DNA of 64,000 nt from assembly GCA_018821715.1 (NCBI GenBank), contig JAHJLN010000344.1:24165-88164 (forward strand), read 5' to 3'. Below are positions 8,640 through 16,486 of this stretch, in pieces (the stretch's first letter is position 1; each line of letters opens with the position of its first letter). The position numbers and the translations under genes were made by a program. The notes under the pieces were generated by a model. The model saw only the letters and a program-made list of their open reading frames with translations, had not been told where the DNA came from and ran no database searches. The stretch comes from Pseudomonadota bacterium. Its GTDB lineage: Bacteria; Desulfobacterota; Desulfobacteria; Desulfobacterales; Desulfobacteraceae.

Positions 8640-9015
8640 TATTATTGATAGCAAATAGGTTTATCTGCTCAAAACCGCGACACCCAGTTTCTTCAGCATG
8701 TTTTCTCGACTTCGGATAATTTAGACAATGTTCGGGTTTTACATCTTGAATACGACAAATATATTTATCCAGATTTGGTAATTTTAGTAACCATGGACAC
8801 CGATCCACATCATCTCCAGTTTTTGGATTTATCCAAATATCATGAATATCATGACCATCACCAAGGGGTATTGAATCAACCCATTCAAGGATATCATATC
8901 GTCCTTTTATTTCCCACAATGCAATTTCTTCATCACTGACACTTGTTTGAAAAGCATCGCTGAGGTTGATACAGCAGTTGCCACATTGCTTGCATATGAA
9001 AGTTTTAGGTGGCAT
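8629..9015 (-). CDS. YkgJ-family cysteine cluster protein
   Basis: A 128-aa protein with the family's N-terminal FICKQCGNCCINLS cluster. Further cysteines sit in DRCPWLLK, YICRIQDVKPEHCLNYP and GCRGF. The spacing fits the Fe-S/zinc-binding UPF0153 (YkgJ) family, whose members coordinate a metal cluster and are of unclear function. The open frame overlaps the GyrI-like gene downstream, so the two are probably co-transcribed and coupled. Start MPPKTF at 9015 has no strong ribosome site. Confidence 0.85.
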   Translation of the reverse strand: MPPKTFICKQCGNCCINLSDAFQTSVSDEEIALWEIKGRYDILEWVDSIPLGDGHDIHDIWINPKTGDDVDRCPWLLKLPNLDKYICRIQDVKPEHCLNYPKSRKHAEETGCRGFEQINLFAINNNEI

Positions 9016-9109
9016 GGTTATCCTTTATTTGTGAATCAGATGCCTATACTTCACTTCAAACCTTTTGCACTGCACTTTATCAAAGTCGGGAATGGATTCA
9101 ACAGTTTTT

Positions 9110-9376
9110 TTATTTGCTTGTAAGAGCAACCCTCATCTCTGAAAATTCTTGCTCATTTATTTCTCCAGCAGCATATCTTTTCTTCAAAATATCTAAAGCG
9201 CTTTCACTTTTTGAAAATTGATTCCCGGAAATTAATCGTCGTATGATCGAAATAACCCCATAGATGATCAAACCCCAGAATAATAACGGGAATATCCATC
9301 CAAACAAACCGTGTCCAAAACCAAAGAATGATGCTCCATTACAAAATCCATCACCCCAATTTCCTGAATGCCACAT
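9110..9376 (-). CDS. SHOCT-domain small membrane protein
   Basis: An 88-aa protein with a Gly/Phe-rich N-terminus, one membrane segment (LFGWIFPLLFWGLIIYGVIS, about residues 24-43) and a C-terminal SHOCT motif (SALDILKKRYAAGEINEQEF, about 59-78). SHOCT segments occur at the ends of many small membrane or lipoproteins and are thought to mediate oligomerisation. It lies two bases downstream of a His/Tyr-rich lipoprotein gene on the same strand, which suggests one envelope-related transcript. Confidence 0.85.
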   Translation of the reverse strand: MWHSGNWGDGFCNGASFFGFGHGLFGWIFPLLFWGLIIYGVISIIRRLISGNQFSKSESALDILKKRYAAGEINEQEFSEMRVALTSK

Positions 9377-9378
9377 AT

Positions 9379-9570
9379 TTATCTCCTGTAATAATTTCTG
9401 TCATAACTTTTATGATGATCATACCCATGGTGATCCCTGTCATAAGAACCTTTATATGAATTATAATGATGATAGCCACCATTGAATCCTCTTGCGTGAA
9501 AACAACCTGATATTGTCAGAAGAAGAATCAAGGTTAAAAATAATAGACTGAAACGCTTGGAATTTGACAT
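9379..9570 (-). CDS. Small His/Tyr-rich lipoprotein
   Basis: A 63-aa secreted lipoprotein. A basic N-terminus (MSNSKR) and hydrophobic core (FSLLFLTLILLLTIS) lead to the lipobox LTISGC with Cys23 as the acylated residue. The mature part is short and dominated by His, Tyr, Asp and Gly (YDRDHHGYDHHKSYDRNYY), which suggests metal binding at the membrane surface. AAGGAGGATTT precedes ATG 9570. The SHOCT gene follows immediately. Confidence 0.75.
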   Translation of the reverse strand: MSNSKRFSLLFLTLILLLTISGCFHARGFNGGYHHYNSYKGSYDRDHHGYDHHKSYDRNYYRR

Positions 9571-9989
9571 AAATCCTCCTTGTGTTATTTGTGCTTCTTA
9601 GTATTTATATTGCAACATAGATGCCGAGATTTAAAATTAATACTTAATATTTCTAACCATCTAATATTAATGTCATTGTTTTGTTTAAACAGTATTATTT
9701 AAAGATATAAGCGGATATGGTTGTGGATATTTATTACACAGTTGGGAAATTGGTTGGGTATTAAGTATACGGTTTGCATGATTAAAGGCAAAAAATTTAA
9801 AAGATCCTCTATCCTACAACAGCAGATCAACAGTTCAAAAATAAGAATTCTGAATTTTTAAACCATATTCCTTAAAAAAAACTGCATTTATTTTCAAAAC
9901 TAAGGGTTTACCCTGATTGAATTGAAGTTTCATCCTTGATATAATCACCAAAAAATAATTCCTATCCAAAATTATTAATAAAGGTTGAG
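9571..9989. other. Intergenic region, no gene seen
   Basis: About 420 bp of AT-rich DNA between the divergent lipoprotein (minus) and the 86-aa helical protein (plus). I see no convincing open frame. It must hold the two opposed promoters. Confidence 0.4.
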
Positions 9990-10250
9990 ATGAACATGGA
10001 AAAACAATTGGAAAAAGTTCCATTTACAGAGATCAACAGAGCAATCACCGATGGAATAGTTAATGATTTAAATAATTATTTAGCAGCAATAAAAGGGAGG
10101 ACTTATTTGATGAAACACAGTGTCCATGAGTCTAATCCTATTCAGAAACATTTAGATGAGATAATATATTGCATTAATGAAAGCATTGAAACTGCTGATA
10201 TTTTATCGAGTTTTTCTCAGGTTGATGAAGATTTTGATCTGATTGAATAA
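9990..10250 (+). CDS. Stand-alone DHp-like helical protein without the phospho-His
   Basis: An 86-aa protein whose middle reads GIVNDLNNYLAAIKGRTYLM, very close to the GIAHDFNNILAAI-type H-box of hybrid histidine kinases, but with Asn where the phospho-accepting His should be. The second helix (HLDEIIYCINESIETADILS) matches the rest of a dimerisation hairpin. There is no ATPase domain. AAAGG lies just before ATG 9990. It could be a docking partner or decoy for a kinase or regulator, or a relic of a larger kinase. Its own start and clean end favour a real small gene. Confidence 0.55.
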   Translation: MNMEKQLEKVPFTEINRAITDGIVNDLNNYLAAIKGRTYLMKHSVHESNPIQKHLDEIIYCINESIETADILSSFSQVDEDFDLIE

Positions 10251-10382
10251 TTCTTTTTTTAATTAATTATTGATAAGATTTTCTATCATTTCAATAATCC
10301 TTGAAAATCCCACCTCCAGGTGCAATATACCTATAACAAACTCAGTTCCACATTCGTCATAATCTGAAACAGGAGACACCTC

Positions 10383-10559
10383 ATGTATTTATCTGAAGAA
10401 CAACGTGCCGAGATCCGGAAATGTATTGAAAATCAGCGATCTTGTACAGAGCTCAATTCAGGAAAAAATAAAAAATTCCACGATACAGTTCGGGGGCGGA
10501 AAGCTTCTCAGATTTTATTTGACGCCAGGGATGGGAAAGAAGTGTTTACACCGTTTTAG
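10383..10559 (+). CDS. Small hypothetical protein (58 aa)
   Basis: Begins MYLSEEQRAEIRKCIENQ and ends KEVFTPF. AGGAGACACC lies directly before ATG 10383, which gives a well-placed ribosome site. It is not a family I recognise. It opens the plus-strand run of closely spaced genes that continues to the NERD nuclease at 14781, and is followed 20 bp later by the next small gene. A different frame over the same bases is open but lacks a ribosome site. Confidence 0.5.
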   Translation: MYLSEEQRAEIRKCIENQRSCTELNSGKNKKFHDTVRGRKASQILFDARDGKEVFTPF

Positions 10560-10579
10560 CTTTGATGGGATGAATTGTC

Positions 10580-10762
10580 ATGACATATAATTTTGATCCG
10601 GATAAATGGTATGACAATGAATTAGTTTTAATTCAATTAAAACTAAAAACTGGTGAAATGAATCAGAATGAATATGATGAAGCGGTTGAGATTCTGGATA
10701 AAAAACTTGAAGAAATGTGGAAACGTCTGGATGGAAGTTATCAGATAAACAACGGGAATTGA
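10580..10762 (+). CDS. Small hypothetical protein (60 aa)
   Basis: Begins MTYNFDPDKWYDNELVLI and ends RLDGSYQINNGN. Acidic, helical and without Cys. Short proteins of this pattern (DPDKWYxNE near the start and EEMWKRLDGSY near the end) look conserved, but I cannot name a family. It sits between the 58-aa gene and the 307-aa gene, with a 2-nt gap to the latter. Confidence 0.55.
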   Translation: MTYNFDPDKWYDNELVLIQLKLKTGEMNQNEYDEAVEILDKKLEEMWKRLDGSYQINNGN

Positions 10763-10764
10763 TA

Positions 10765-11688
10765 ATGGGACCAATATCAAAAAAAGTAATTGCAGGATTT
10801 AAAAAAGCTAAGAATCAAAAAATTATAGACTTTAAAGAGCTTAAAGAAGCAAAAACATATGCACAAGGTCTGGATAAAACAGTTATCTCAGAAGATCAGC
10901 TATCAAAGTATGATCCTCTCCATGCAGTTTATATCTATGCACAAAATAAGGTTTCAGTCCTTGTCGAACAATTATCCAATTTGCCTGCTTTATCAAAACT
11001 AACAGATAATCTTGAACAGGCAGATGATATTTATTTGCCATCATCTCCCCCAAGGAGTCCACTTACACAGTCTTATTTTACATGCTGGGGATTCTTCGAT
11101 CTATGTGTCGGAATTAAAAAAGAATCATTTGGAACAGTCATAATTGATCTTTTGAAAAATATAAAAGCAGACCAGGGATTAATCAAGATTATTGAATATA
11201 TGCAAAACTCCAGGATGGGCATTTTTATCCACAGGGGTAACATTGATCGATATGTGATTTTAGAAGAATTGATCACAGGTGAGGAAGTAAAAGTTTTTGT
11301 TCCCGCAGGTTATCAAGGGAAAGAAAATGAGATCTGGTATGTTCGCTTGATGCCGGCACCATTTCCAGAATTAAATTATGGGTACTCTGTTGCTTTCACA
11401 ACTCCATATATTCTTATAGACTTAGATGGTGATATAGGGTCTTCGGCAAAACGGGATGATTGGGAAGCTTTCTTTGCTCGGAATTTAAAAGCAGTGAGGG
11501 AAAAAGACAAAATCAAAACTTATGATTCTTTTATGAAATATGGGAAAAACAAACATTTTTGGAATGAATATATTTTCGAAGGTTATGTGAATTATGAAGC
11601 TGATATGATCATGCTTGCAGGAATTCCGGATATTCCATTGAGCATGCCCCATTCAGAAGCAAGTCAAAGAGAACGGGGGGAGATATAA
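10765..11688 (+). CDS. Hypothetical protein (307 aa) in accessory gene run
   Basis: Start ATG 10765 is chosen because it lies 3 nt after the upstream stop and avoids a 46-nt overlap. The N-terminal 40 residues are Lys-rich, and the rest is a mixed alpha/beta globular protein with no signal peptide or membrane segment. Recognisable blocks include SPPRSPLTQSYFTCWGFFDL, FIHRGNIDRYVILEELITGE and ILIDLDGDIG. I know no function. It is followed 2 nt later by the 109-aa gene, so it is probably part of the same transcript. Confidence 0.6.
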   Translation: MGPISKKVIAGFKKAKNQKIIDFKELKEAKTYAQGLDKTVISEDQLSKYDPLHAVYIYAQNKVSVLVEQLSNLPALSKLTDNLEQADDIYLPSSPPRSPLTQSYFTCWGFFDLCVGIKKESFGTVIIDLLKNIKADQGLIKIIEYMQNSRMGIFIHRGNIDRYVILEELITGEEVKVFVPAGYQGKENEIWYVRLMPAPFPELNYGYSVAFTTPYILIDLDGDIGSSAKRDDWEAFFARNLKAVREKDKIKTYDSFMKYGKNKHFWNEYIFEGYVNYEADMIMLAGIPDIPLSMPHSEASQRERGEI

Positions 11689-11690
11689 AA

Positions 11691-12020
11691 ATGAAAACAA
11701 TTAACAGAACAGCAATCACAATCATTCCCAAACAGCCATACATTAACTGGGCGGATAGCTTTAATGATGTAAAGGTATATTATAAAGAGGCTGTAACAAC
11801 AATCCTGATTCCTGATAAATATGGCGAATTCGATTATGAAAAGTATTTGAAAAAGATTTTCAAACAAATATTTGAAGAACAGCTTGAATCCTGGATGGCT
11901 GATCCGGATGTTTGGCCAAAGAAGAGAGATTATAAAGCTTTCAAAAGATGGTTCGATGTTCTTTGCTCTGATATGACCTGGGACTATGGAGATGGAGATA
12001 TTGAGCATGATGAATATTGA
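11691..12020 (+). CDS. Conserved hypothetical protein (109 aa)
   Basis: An acidic protein beginning MKTINRTAITIIPKQPYINW, with the block ESWMADPDVWPKKRDYKAFK and an acidic tail. The pattern (RTAITIxPKQPYxxWA; DPDVWPxKRDxxxFxxWF) is one I recall from a widespread, uncharacterised bacterial family. GGGGGAGAT precedes ATG 11691. No function is known to me. Confidence 0.65.
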   Translation: MKTINRTAITIIPKQPYINWADSFNDVKVYYKEAVTTILIPDKYGEFDYEKYLKKIFKQIFEEQLESWMADPDVWPKKRDYKAFKRWFDVLCSDMTWDYGDGDIEHDEY

Positions 12021-12034
12021 AAAGAAGGATTGAT

Positions 12035-12343
12035 ATGTTTGATTTGAGTTTGCCAGATTTCGAAATAATTGTCTGGATCAAGAATAATGATTTTGGAAAA
12101 AAATTTGAGAAAGAAATATTGGTAACAATAAAAGACCTTGAGATCGATGATTATTCTGAAACTAAAGATACAATAGTATATCAGTGGATAGTGCCTTCTT
12201 GGATACAAACAATGGTTATCGGCGGACAATTAAAAGATTTTATTGGTAATCCTAATTTAATTTTCTTAAAGCTCAAAGCTAATAATGATTCAAACATTCA
12301 GGATGTAACCCTAAAAGATGACAGGAAATATAAAAAATTATGA
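12035..12343 (+). CDS. Hypothetical protein (102 aa)
   Basis: Start ATG 12035 (MFDLSLPDFEI) is preferred because AGAAGGA lies 5-6 nt before it. A TTG 18 nt upstream is possible. The sequence is a beta-rich, acidic domain with no recognised family. Its stop overlaps the ATG of the amphi-Trp gene (ATGA), so the two are translationally coupled. Confidence 0.5.
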   Translation: MFDLSLPDFEIIVWIKNNDFGKKFEKEILVTIKDLEIDDYSETKDTIVYQWIVPSWIQTMVIGGQLKDFIGNPNLIFLKLKANNDSNIQDVTLKDDRKYKKL

Positions 12344-12579
12344 CAAAGCGGAAAATTAAACCTGAAAGAGATCTTGAAAAAGCATACTCCACAAAGGACT
12401 TCGTGGCCAAATTAAGGAGACTTGCTGATTCTATTGAACAGAATGAGAGGTTCAGGATACAAATTGCTGGTGAAAGAATTACAGTGCCACCAAATGCTGT
12501 TTTCAATATTGAGCATGAAAGAGAGGGAAATAATGAGGAGATTGAGTTTCAGATGAAATGGATAGTGCCTGAGAAGTAA
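12340..12579 (+). CDS. Amphi-Trp domain protein
   Basis: A 79-aa protein with the full amphi-Trp pattern: KPERDLEKAYSTKDFVAKLR, then LADSIEQNERFRIQIAGERI, EHEREGNNEEIEFQMKW. The family is small, widely scattered and of unknown biochemical role. It overlaps the preceding gene by 4 bp and is followed 3 nt later by the BglII-family endonuclease gene. Confidence 0.85.
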   Translation: MTKRKIKPERDLEKAYSTKDFVAKLRRLADSIEQNERFRIQIAGERITVPPNAVFNIEHEREGNNEEIEFQMKWIVPEK

Positions 12580-12582
12580 CGT

Positions 12583-13104
12583 ATGAAATACAAAGAAAAA
12601 TATTTTCATTGCGGTGATTTCCTGCAAAACAGTTTAAAGTCCCAAATTGATGAAATTTATCAAGGCATTTCCAAAATAGAATGGAAACCTGATTTTGGTT
12701 TTGACTCAAATAATGGTAAGGCACTACAACATCAAAGAGCTTATAATAAAGCATTTGAACAAGAATTCTTAAAATTTGGTTGGGAACAGCAACCCCTTCT
12801 TTTGCAGAATCCTCGTTTGATTGGTGATTTCAGAAAAGATCTTGTTTTTGTTGAAATTCAATTTGGGAACAGCGCCACACTATATCGGGATTATTACAAA
12901 TTCCAATACGGTCATGCGAATGGTTTGTTATCTCTGGCGGTTCTAATTGTTCCAACAAATCCTGCAGAATTTTTCCCGACACGACCATCCAGTGTTGTTA
13001 ATATGGCTGAATTTGAATTAGCTGATCGATATCTGACAATATTGCCACTACGAGTCCCTGTTCTATTGATTGGGTTGTTACCGGAGAATCAAATGGAATC
13101 TTAA
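12583..13104 (+). CDS. BglII/BstYI-family restriction endonuclease
   Basis: A 173-aa protein with the core of BglII/BstYI-type type II enzymes: LIGDFRKDLVFVEIQFGN, about residues 84-101, supplying the Asp and the Glu-x-Gln catalytic residues. A following helix (LYRDYYKFQYGHANGLLS) and a core strand (LAVLIVPTNP) also fit. These enzymes cut GATC-containing palindromes such as AGATCT or RGATCY. No cognate DNA methyltransferase is visible in the window, which is odd for a toxic type II enzyme. It is flanked by an amphi-Trp gene and, 1 nt later, by an SBD-HNH endonuclease gene. The actual specificity is unknown. Confidence 0.85.
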   Translation: MKYKEKYFHCGDFLQNSLKSQIDEIYQGISKIEWKPDFGFDSNNGKALQHQRAYNKAFEQEFLKFGWEQQPLLLQNPRLIGDFRKDLVFVEIQFGNSATLYRDYYKFQYGHANGLLSLAVLIVPTNPAEFFPTRPSSVVNMAEFELADRYLTILPLRVPVLLIGLLPENQMES

Positions 13105-13105
13105 T

Positions 13106-13981
13106 ATGATAGAAAAATTCAAAAAACTAAATCAATCTGTCTATAAGGGAAAAAGAGCACCACATAAGCCCTTGTTGATTCTGTTGGCATTGGCAAGGTT
13201 TCAGCAAACAAAAAAACAATATATTCCATATGAGACTGTTGATAGTGAATTACGGGAATTATTGATTGATTTTGGACCTCTACGAAAAAGATATCAGCCA
13301 GATCTCCCATTTTTTCATTTGCAACATGATAACTTGTGGGAAATAAAAGGTCACACCCCAGAAGACGCTGAGTATCTTAAGAGTCTCTCCAAACCAGAGA
13401 GAAAATATTTCCTTGAAAACAACATTATGGGCGGTTTTCCGGATGATATATATACAGATCTTATAAATAATCAAAATGAAATCAGTGGGACAGCTGAATA
13501 CCTTCTAAATACACATTTTCCTGAATCTTATCATGAAGATATTTTATCAGCAATTGGTCTTACTTTAGATAAAAAGGAAAGTAGAAAAAGAAATCCAAAA
13601 TTTAGAACAGATACTTTGGTGGCATATGAATATAAATGTGCAATATGCGGATTTTCATCTTTGTTGAATAGAAAGTATGTTGGATTGGATGCTGCACATA
13701 TTAAATGGTTTCAAGCTGGAGGTCCGGATAATATCAACAATGGGATACTTCTTTGTGTTCTCCATCACAAACTTTTCGATATGGGATTGATAACAATTGA
13801 TGATTCTTTTGATTTGAGAGTTTCAGAAAACGCACATGGAACTGATTTTTTTGATAGCATGGTGCTAAAATTCAATGGTCAGAAATTAAGAAACCCTATC
13901 CGGAAAAGCTATTATCCTAAAAATGAATATTTAGATTGGCACATTTCTGAAGTGTTTCATGGTCCGATGAGGGAAAAGTAA
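13106..13981 (+). CDS. Phosphorothioate-binding (SBD)-HNH restriction endonuclease
   Basis: A 291-aa type IV-like enzyme. The N-terminal half (KGKRAPHKPLLILLALARFQ; FGPLRKRYQPDLPFFHLQHD) matches the ScoMcrA-type SBD that recognises phosphorothioated DNA. The C-terminal half is an HNH nuclease with zinc ligands C178-A-I-C181, the metal/catalytic DAAHIKWFQAGG near 196 and ILLCVLHHKLFDMG near 215. ATG 13106 lies directly after the upstream stop, so this start is favoured over one 36 nt earlier. Such enzymes cleave modified foreign DNA and spare unmodified host DNA, so no methylase is needed. Some HNH-SBD relatives recognise other modifications. Confidence 0.85.
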   Translation: MIEKFKKLNQSVYKGKRAPHKPLLILLALARFQQTKKQYIPYETVDSELRELLIDFGPLRKRYQPDLPFFHLQHDNLWEIKGHTPEDAEYLKSLSKPERKYFLENNIMGGFPDDIYTDLINNQNEISGTAEYLLNTHFPESYHEDILSAIGLTLDKKESRKRNPKFRTDTLVAYEYKCAICGFSSLLNRKYVGLDAAHIKWFQAGGPDNINNGILLCVLHHKLFDMGLITIDDSFDLRVSENAHGTDFFDSMVLKFNGQKLRNPIRKSYYPKNEYLDWHISEVFHGPMREK

Positions 13982-13983
13982 AA

Positions 13984-14781
13984 ATGGACCTGACTCCTGC
14001 ATTTTTTCTATCAATAATGATTGAATATTGGTATTTTTTCTTATTAGTGATTATACTCGCCTTTCTTAAAACACCCTTATTTAAAGGTTTCATTGGAGAA
14101 GTGATAATCAATTTAGCTTCGAGTGTATTCCTGGATAAAAACAAATACCACCTAATCAAAAATGTGACATTGCCCTCAAAAGAGGGGACAACGCAAATTG
14201 ATCATATCATTGTTTCTCAGTATGGTGTTTTTGTTGTTGAAACCAAGAATATGAAGGGTTGGATTTTTGGAAGTGAACACCAGAAAATTTGGACCCAGCA
14301 AATATATAAACATAAAACAAAGTTCCAAAATCCATTACATCAGAATTACAAACACGTCAAAACGCTTGAAAATATATTGAATCTCGGACCAGATAAAATA
14401 ATTTCTGCCATTGTTTTTGTCGGTGATGCTACTTTTAAAACTTCGATGCCAGCAAATGTCAATTACCCCAGGGGATATATTAATTTTATCAAATCAAAAA
14501 ATGAAATTTTACTATCCGATGATGAAGTTAAACAAGCAATCAAGGTAATTGATTCTGGAAGATTTGAGCGCTCTTTTAAGACGAATCGTGAGCATGTAAA
14601 ACATGTTAAGGATATTGTCCAGAAAAAGCAGAATGAGAAAGCTTGCCCGAAATGTGGAAGTGCAATAATTTTACGAACTGTTAATAAAGGCGTTAATGCT
14701 GGTAATCAATTTTGGGGATGCTCTCAGTTTCCTAAATGTCGAGGAACACTGGAATATTCAAAAACCGGAATAGAGCTTTAA
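13984..14781 (+). CDS. NERD nuclease-like protein with zinc ribbon
   Basis: A 265-aa membrane-associated protein. One membrane segment lies near residues 13-30 (YWYFFLLVIILAFL). The NERD domain spans about 33-150, with GFIGEVIINLASSV, the D...E-x-K core QIDHIIVSQYGVFVVETKN and the WTQ block. A topoisomerase-type zinc ribbon closes the protein (CPKCGSAIILRT; FWGCSQFPKCRGT, about 220-255). NERD domains resemble Holliday-resolvase/restriction folds and are common in defence and plasmid loci. It lies 2 nt after the HNH gene and ends the run of co-directed genes. Confidence 0.88.
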   Translation: MDLTPAFFLSIMIEYWYFFLLVIILAFLKTPLFKGFIGEVIINLASSVFLDKNKYHLIKNVTLPSKEGTTQIDHIIVSQYGVFVVETKNMKGWIFGSEHQKIWTQQIYKHKTKFQNPLHQNYKHVKTLENILNLGPDKIISAIVFVGDATFKTSMPANVNYPRGYINFIKSKNEILLSDDEVKQAIKVIDSGRFERSFKTNREHVKHVKDIVQKKQNEKACPKCGSAIILRTVNKGVNAGNQFWGCSQFPKCRGTLEYSKTGIEL

Positions 14782-14855
14782 ATATTCTTAATTTAGCGGT
14801 TTAAGGGGTTTGGGCTATAGAAGTGCTCAGTAAATTTGATATTAGGTTGAAGGCA

Positions 14856-14889
14856 AGAAAAACCCGGGATAACAGGCTTAACCCGGGTT
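14856..14889 (-). terminator. Rho-independent terminator of the 59-aa gene
   Basis: AACCCGGG (14861-14868) and CCCGGGTT (14882-14889) form an 8-bp GC-rich stem. On the minus strand it is followed by TTTTTC. It lies just after the stop of the small minus-strand gene at 14917-15096 and faces the end of the NERD gene. Confidence 0.65.
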
Positions 14890-14916
14890 ATAATATTTGA
14901 AATCCTACGGCTTTAT

Positions 14917-15096
14917 TTAAGAATGCTTACACGCCTGTTCTCTTTTTTTACTGGCTTCCTTGGATTTCACATGGCATTTATCGCGGTCTTCTTCGCTTTT
15001 GGAATTTGCATCGCATTCAGACAAATCGTTTTGCAGGTGTCCTCTTTCAATGACACTGCAATGATGGTCATCTTGTTTTTTATTTTCTTGTTTCAT
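14917..15096 (-). CDS. Small Cys/His-containing charged protein (59 aa)
   Basis: Starts MKQENKKQDDHHCSVIERGH. AGAGGA before ATG 15096 supports this start over a longer frame. It carries four cysteines spaced over a lysine- and glutamate-rich chain (HHCSV, SECDANS, DKCHVKS, QACKHS), so a small metal-binding protein is plausible. It resembles in style the 44-aa protein at 17049-17183. A terminator hairpin follows. I know no family for it. Confidence 0.55.
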   Translation of the reverse strand: MKQENKKQDDHHCSVIERGHLQNDLSECDANSKSEEDRDKCHVKSKEASKKREQACKHS

Positions 15097-15643
15097 ATCA
15101 ATATCCTCTTTTATATGGACTTTAAGGTTTTCGATGAGCAGGCAGGGATGGTCAATGATTACAGATATCTTTAGCCTTGTCCTATACATTAACCCTGATA
15201 CAGACGATGTCAATACATAGGACACCCATATTTTATGGTATAAAAGCTCGCACAGCTTGACAGTTTTTAGCAAAACTCAGAAGGTCAATTATGATTTTGT
15301 TACGTCACGTTGGAGATAATCGTTCTTGGTGCTGAAACACAAATTATAGGGTAATCTACATACTAAACGTTAATTTTGCTCAAACAGAAATAGGAAGCCT
15401 ATAGCCAGTGTTCTCTTTGTGGAATTTTAAATATCCATCAAATTTTTATAAAGATTAGAAATGGTATCATTGATACTTTAAAGGGCAAATGAGATTTTCC
15501 ATAGGATAATAATATTAGAGGACCACATCGATGTCCAAGCTAATGTATAGAATTTTTTAAACGCTCAAATTCGATCGCTAAATTTAGGGTAATCACCCCA
15601 TCTCCGTTGTTACTAAAAATGGGGTGAGTGGTATCGATTTATA
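15097..15643. other. Intergenic region, no gene seen
   Basis: About 550 bp with no supported open frame. An 8-bp inverted repeat CACCCCAT (15594-15601) / ATGGGGTG (15619-15626) sits just beyond the 3' end of the 55-aa gene and could be its weak terminator, though no T-run follows. Confidence 0.4.
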
Positions 15644-15811
15644 TTATAACTTTTGTGGTTTACAAACATTTTCGGCTTTTGCTGCACTTCGCCCACAGCC
15701 TTCGCAGTAGTGGGTGGCTGGTTTGATAAGCGATATATAGGCCTTGGGATCTTTGACCTGTAGTTCATCTTCTACATGACCACATAATGTTTTTTGATTA
15801 TCATCACTCAT
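15644..15811 (-). CDS. Small zinc-ribbon-like protein (55 aa)
   Basis: Starts MSDDNQKTLCGHVEDELQVK. GGAGG lies 10 nt before ATG 15811, which supports this start. It contains CGH and CEGCG plus a last Cys near the end, enough ligands for a small zinc or Fe-S site. The family is unknown to me. It is one of three small Cys-containing proteins on the minus strand between 14.9 and 17.2 kb. Confidence 0.55.
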   Translation of the reverse strand: MSDDNQKTLCGHVEDELQVKDPKAYISLIKPATHYCEGCGRSAAKAENVCKPQKL

Positions 15812-16186
15812 TGTTGTCTGCCTCCATTTTTGTATATATAATTGGATTGTATTTGCCGCTATTGTAAAGATATGAACTGGTTTTGATCTATACGGCATTA
15901 CAAAACAATAAAATAAACACTGGGTTGCACAAGTCAAACAACCCATCATAGCAAATCATATTATTTTATCCTGGCGTCAAATTGGATCTTTTTTTGTTCA
16001 TGGTTTCTCTGTTATGCGATGATATGGTTAAAGCTTGGTTTGAACACTGAGGGCCACAAGTTGCGGTAATGATTTTGAAACATTCTGAATTGTTTAATAT
16101 TTACATTACCTGAAAAAGGATTACCTTTAATATACCATTCCCAATGTTTCTGTCTTAACAACTCCCGGAAATAGCAAGGAGGAGAA

Positions 16187-16435
16187 ATGTATACCAAAGA
16201 TCAATTATGCGAAAAAATAAGATCCGTTCATCCCGATATCGGAGTGTGTGGAATAGATATAAATGTGGAATACAGCTCAAAAAAAAAGGTATGGGTTGTA
16301 GATCTAAAAAAAGATAATCATCGGTTAAAAACCTATCTTGAACCTGTAGATGCAAATACTTGTATGGATGGGAAACAATGTATAGGGCTTGGATTACAAA
16401 TATCTCAACTTAAGGATAATATAAAAAACATGTAA
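16187..16435 (+). CDS. Small hypothetical protein (82 aa) upstream of DsrC-like gene
   Basis: A strong AAGGAGGAGAA precedes ATG 16187. The protein (MYTKDQLCEKIRSVHPDIGV...) has a beta-rich core and a C-terminal CMDGKQCIGLGLQISQLK segment with a Cys-x5-Cys pair that could be redox active or bind metal. It lies 51 nt before the RspA-like gene in the same direction and is probably co-transcribed with it. I know no family name. Confidence 0.65.
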   Translation: MYTKDQLCEKIRSVHPDIGVCGIDINVEYSSKKKVWVVDLKKDNHRLKTYLEPVDANTCMDGKQCIGLGLQISQLKDNIKNM

Positions 16436-16486
16436 TATTTATAGAAACAAGTTTTTTAAAAATACAAGATTTTTCAGAGGTGTGAT

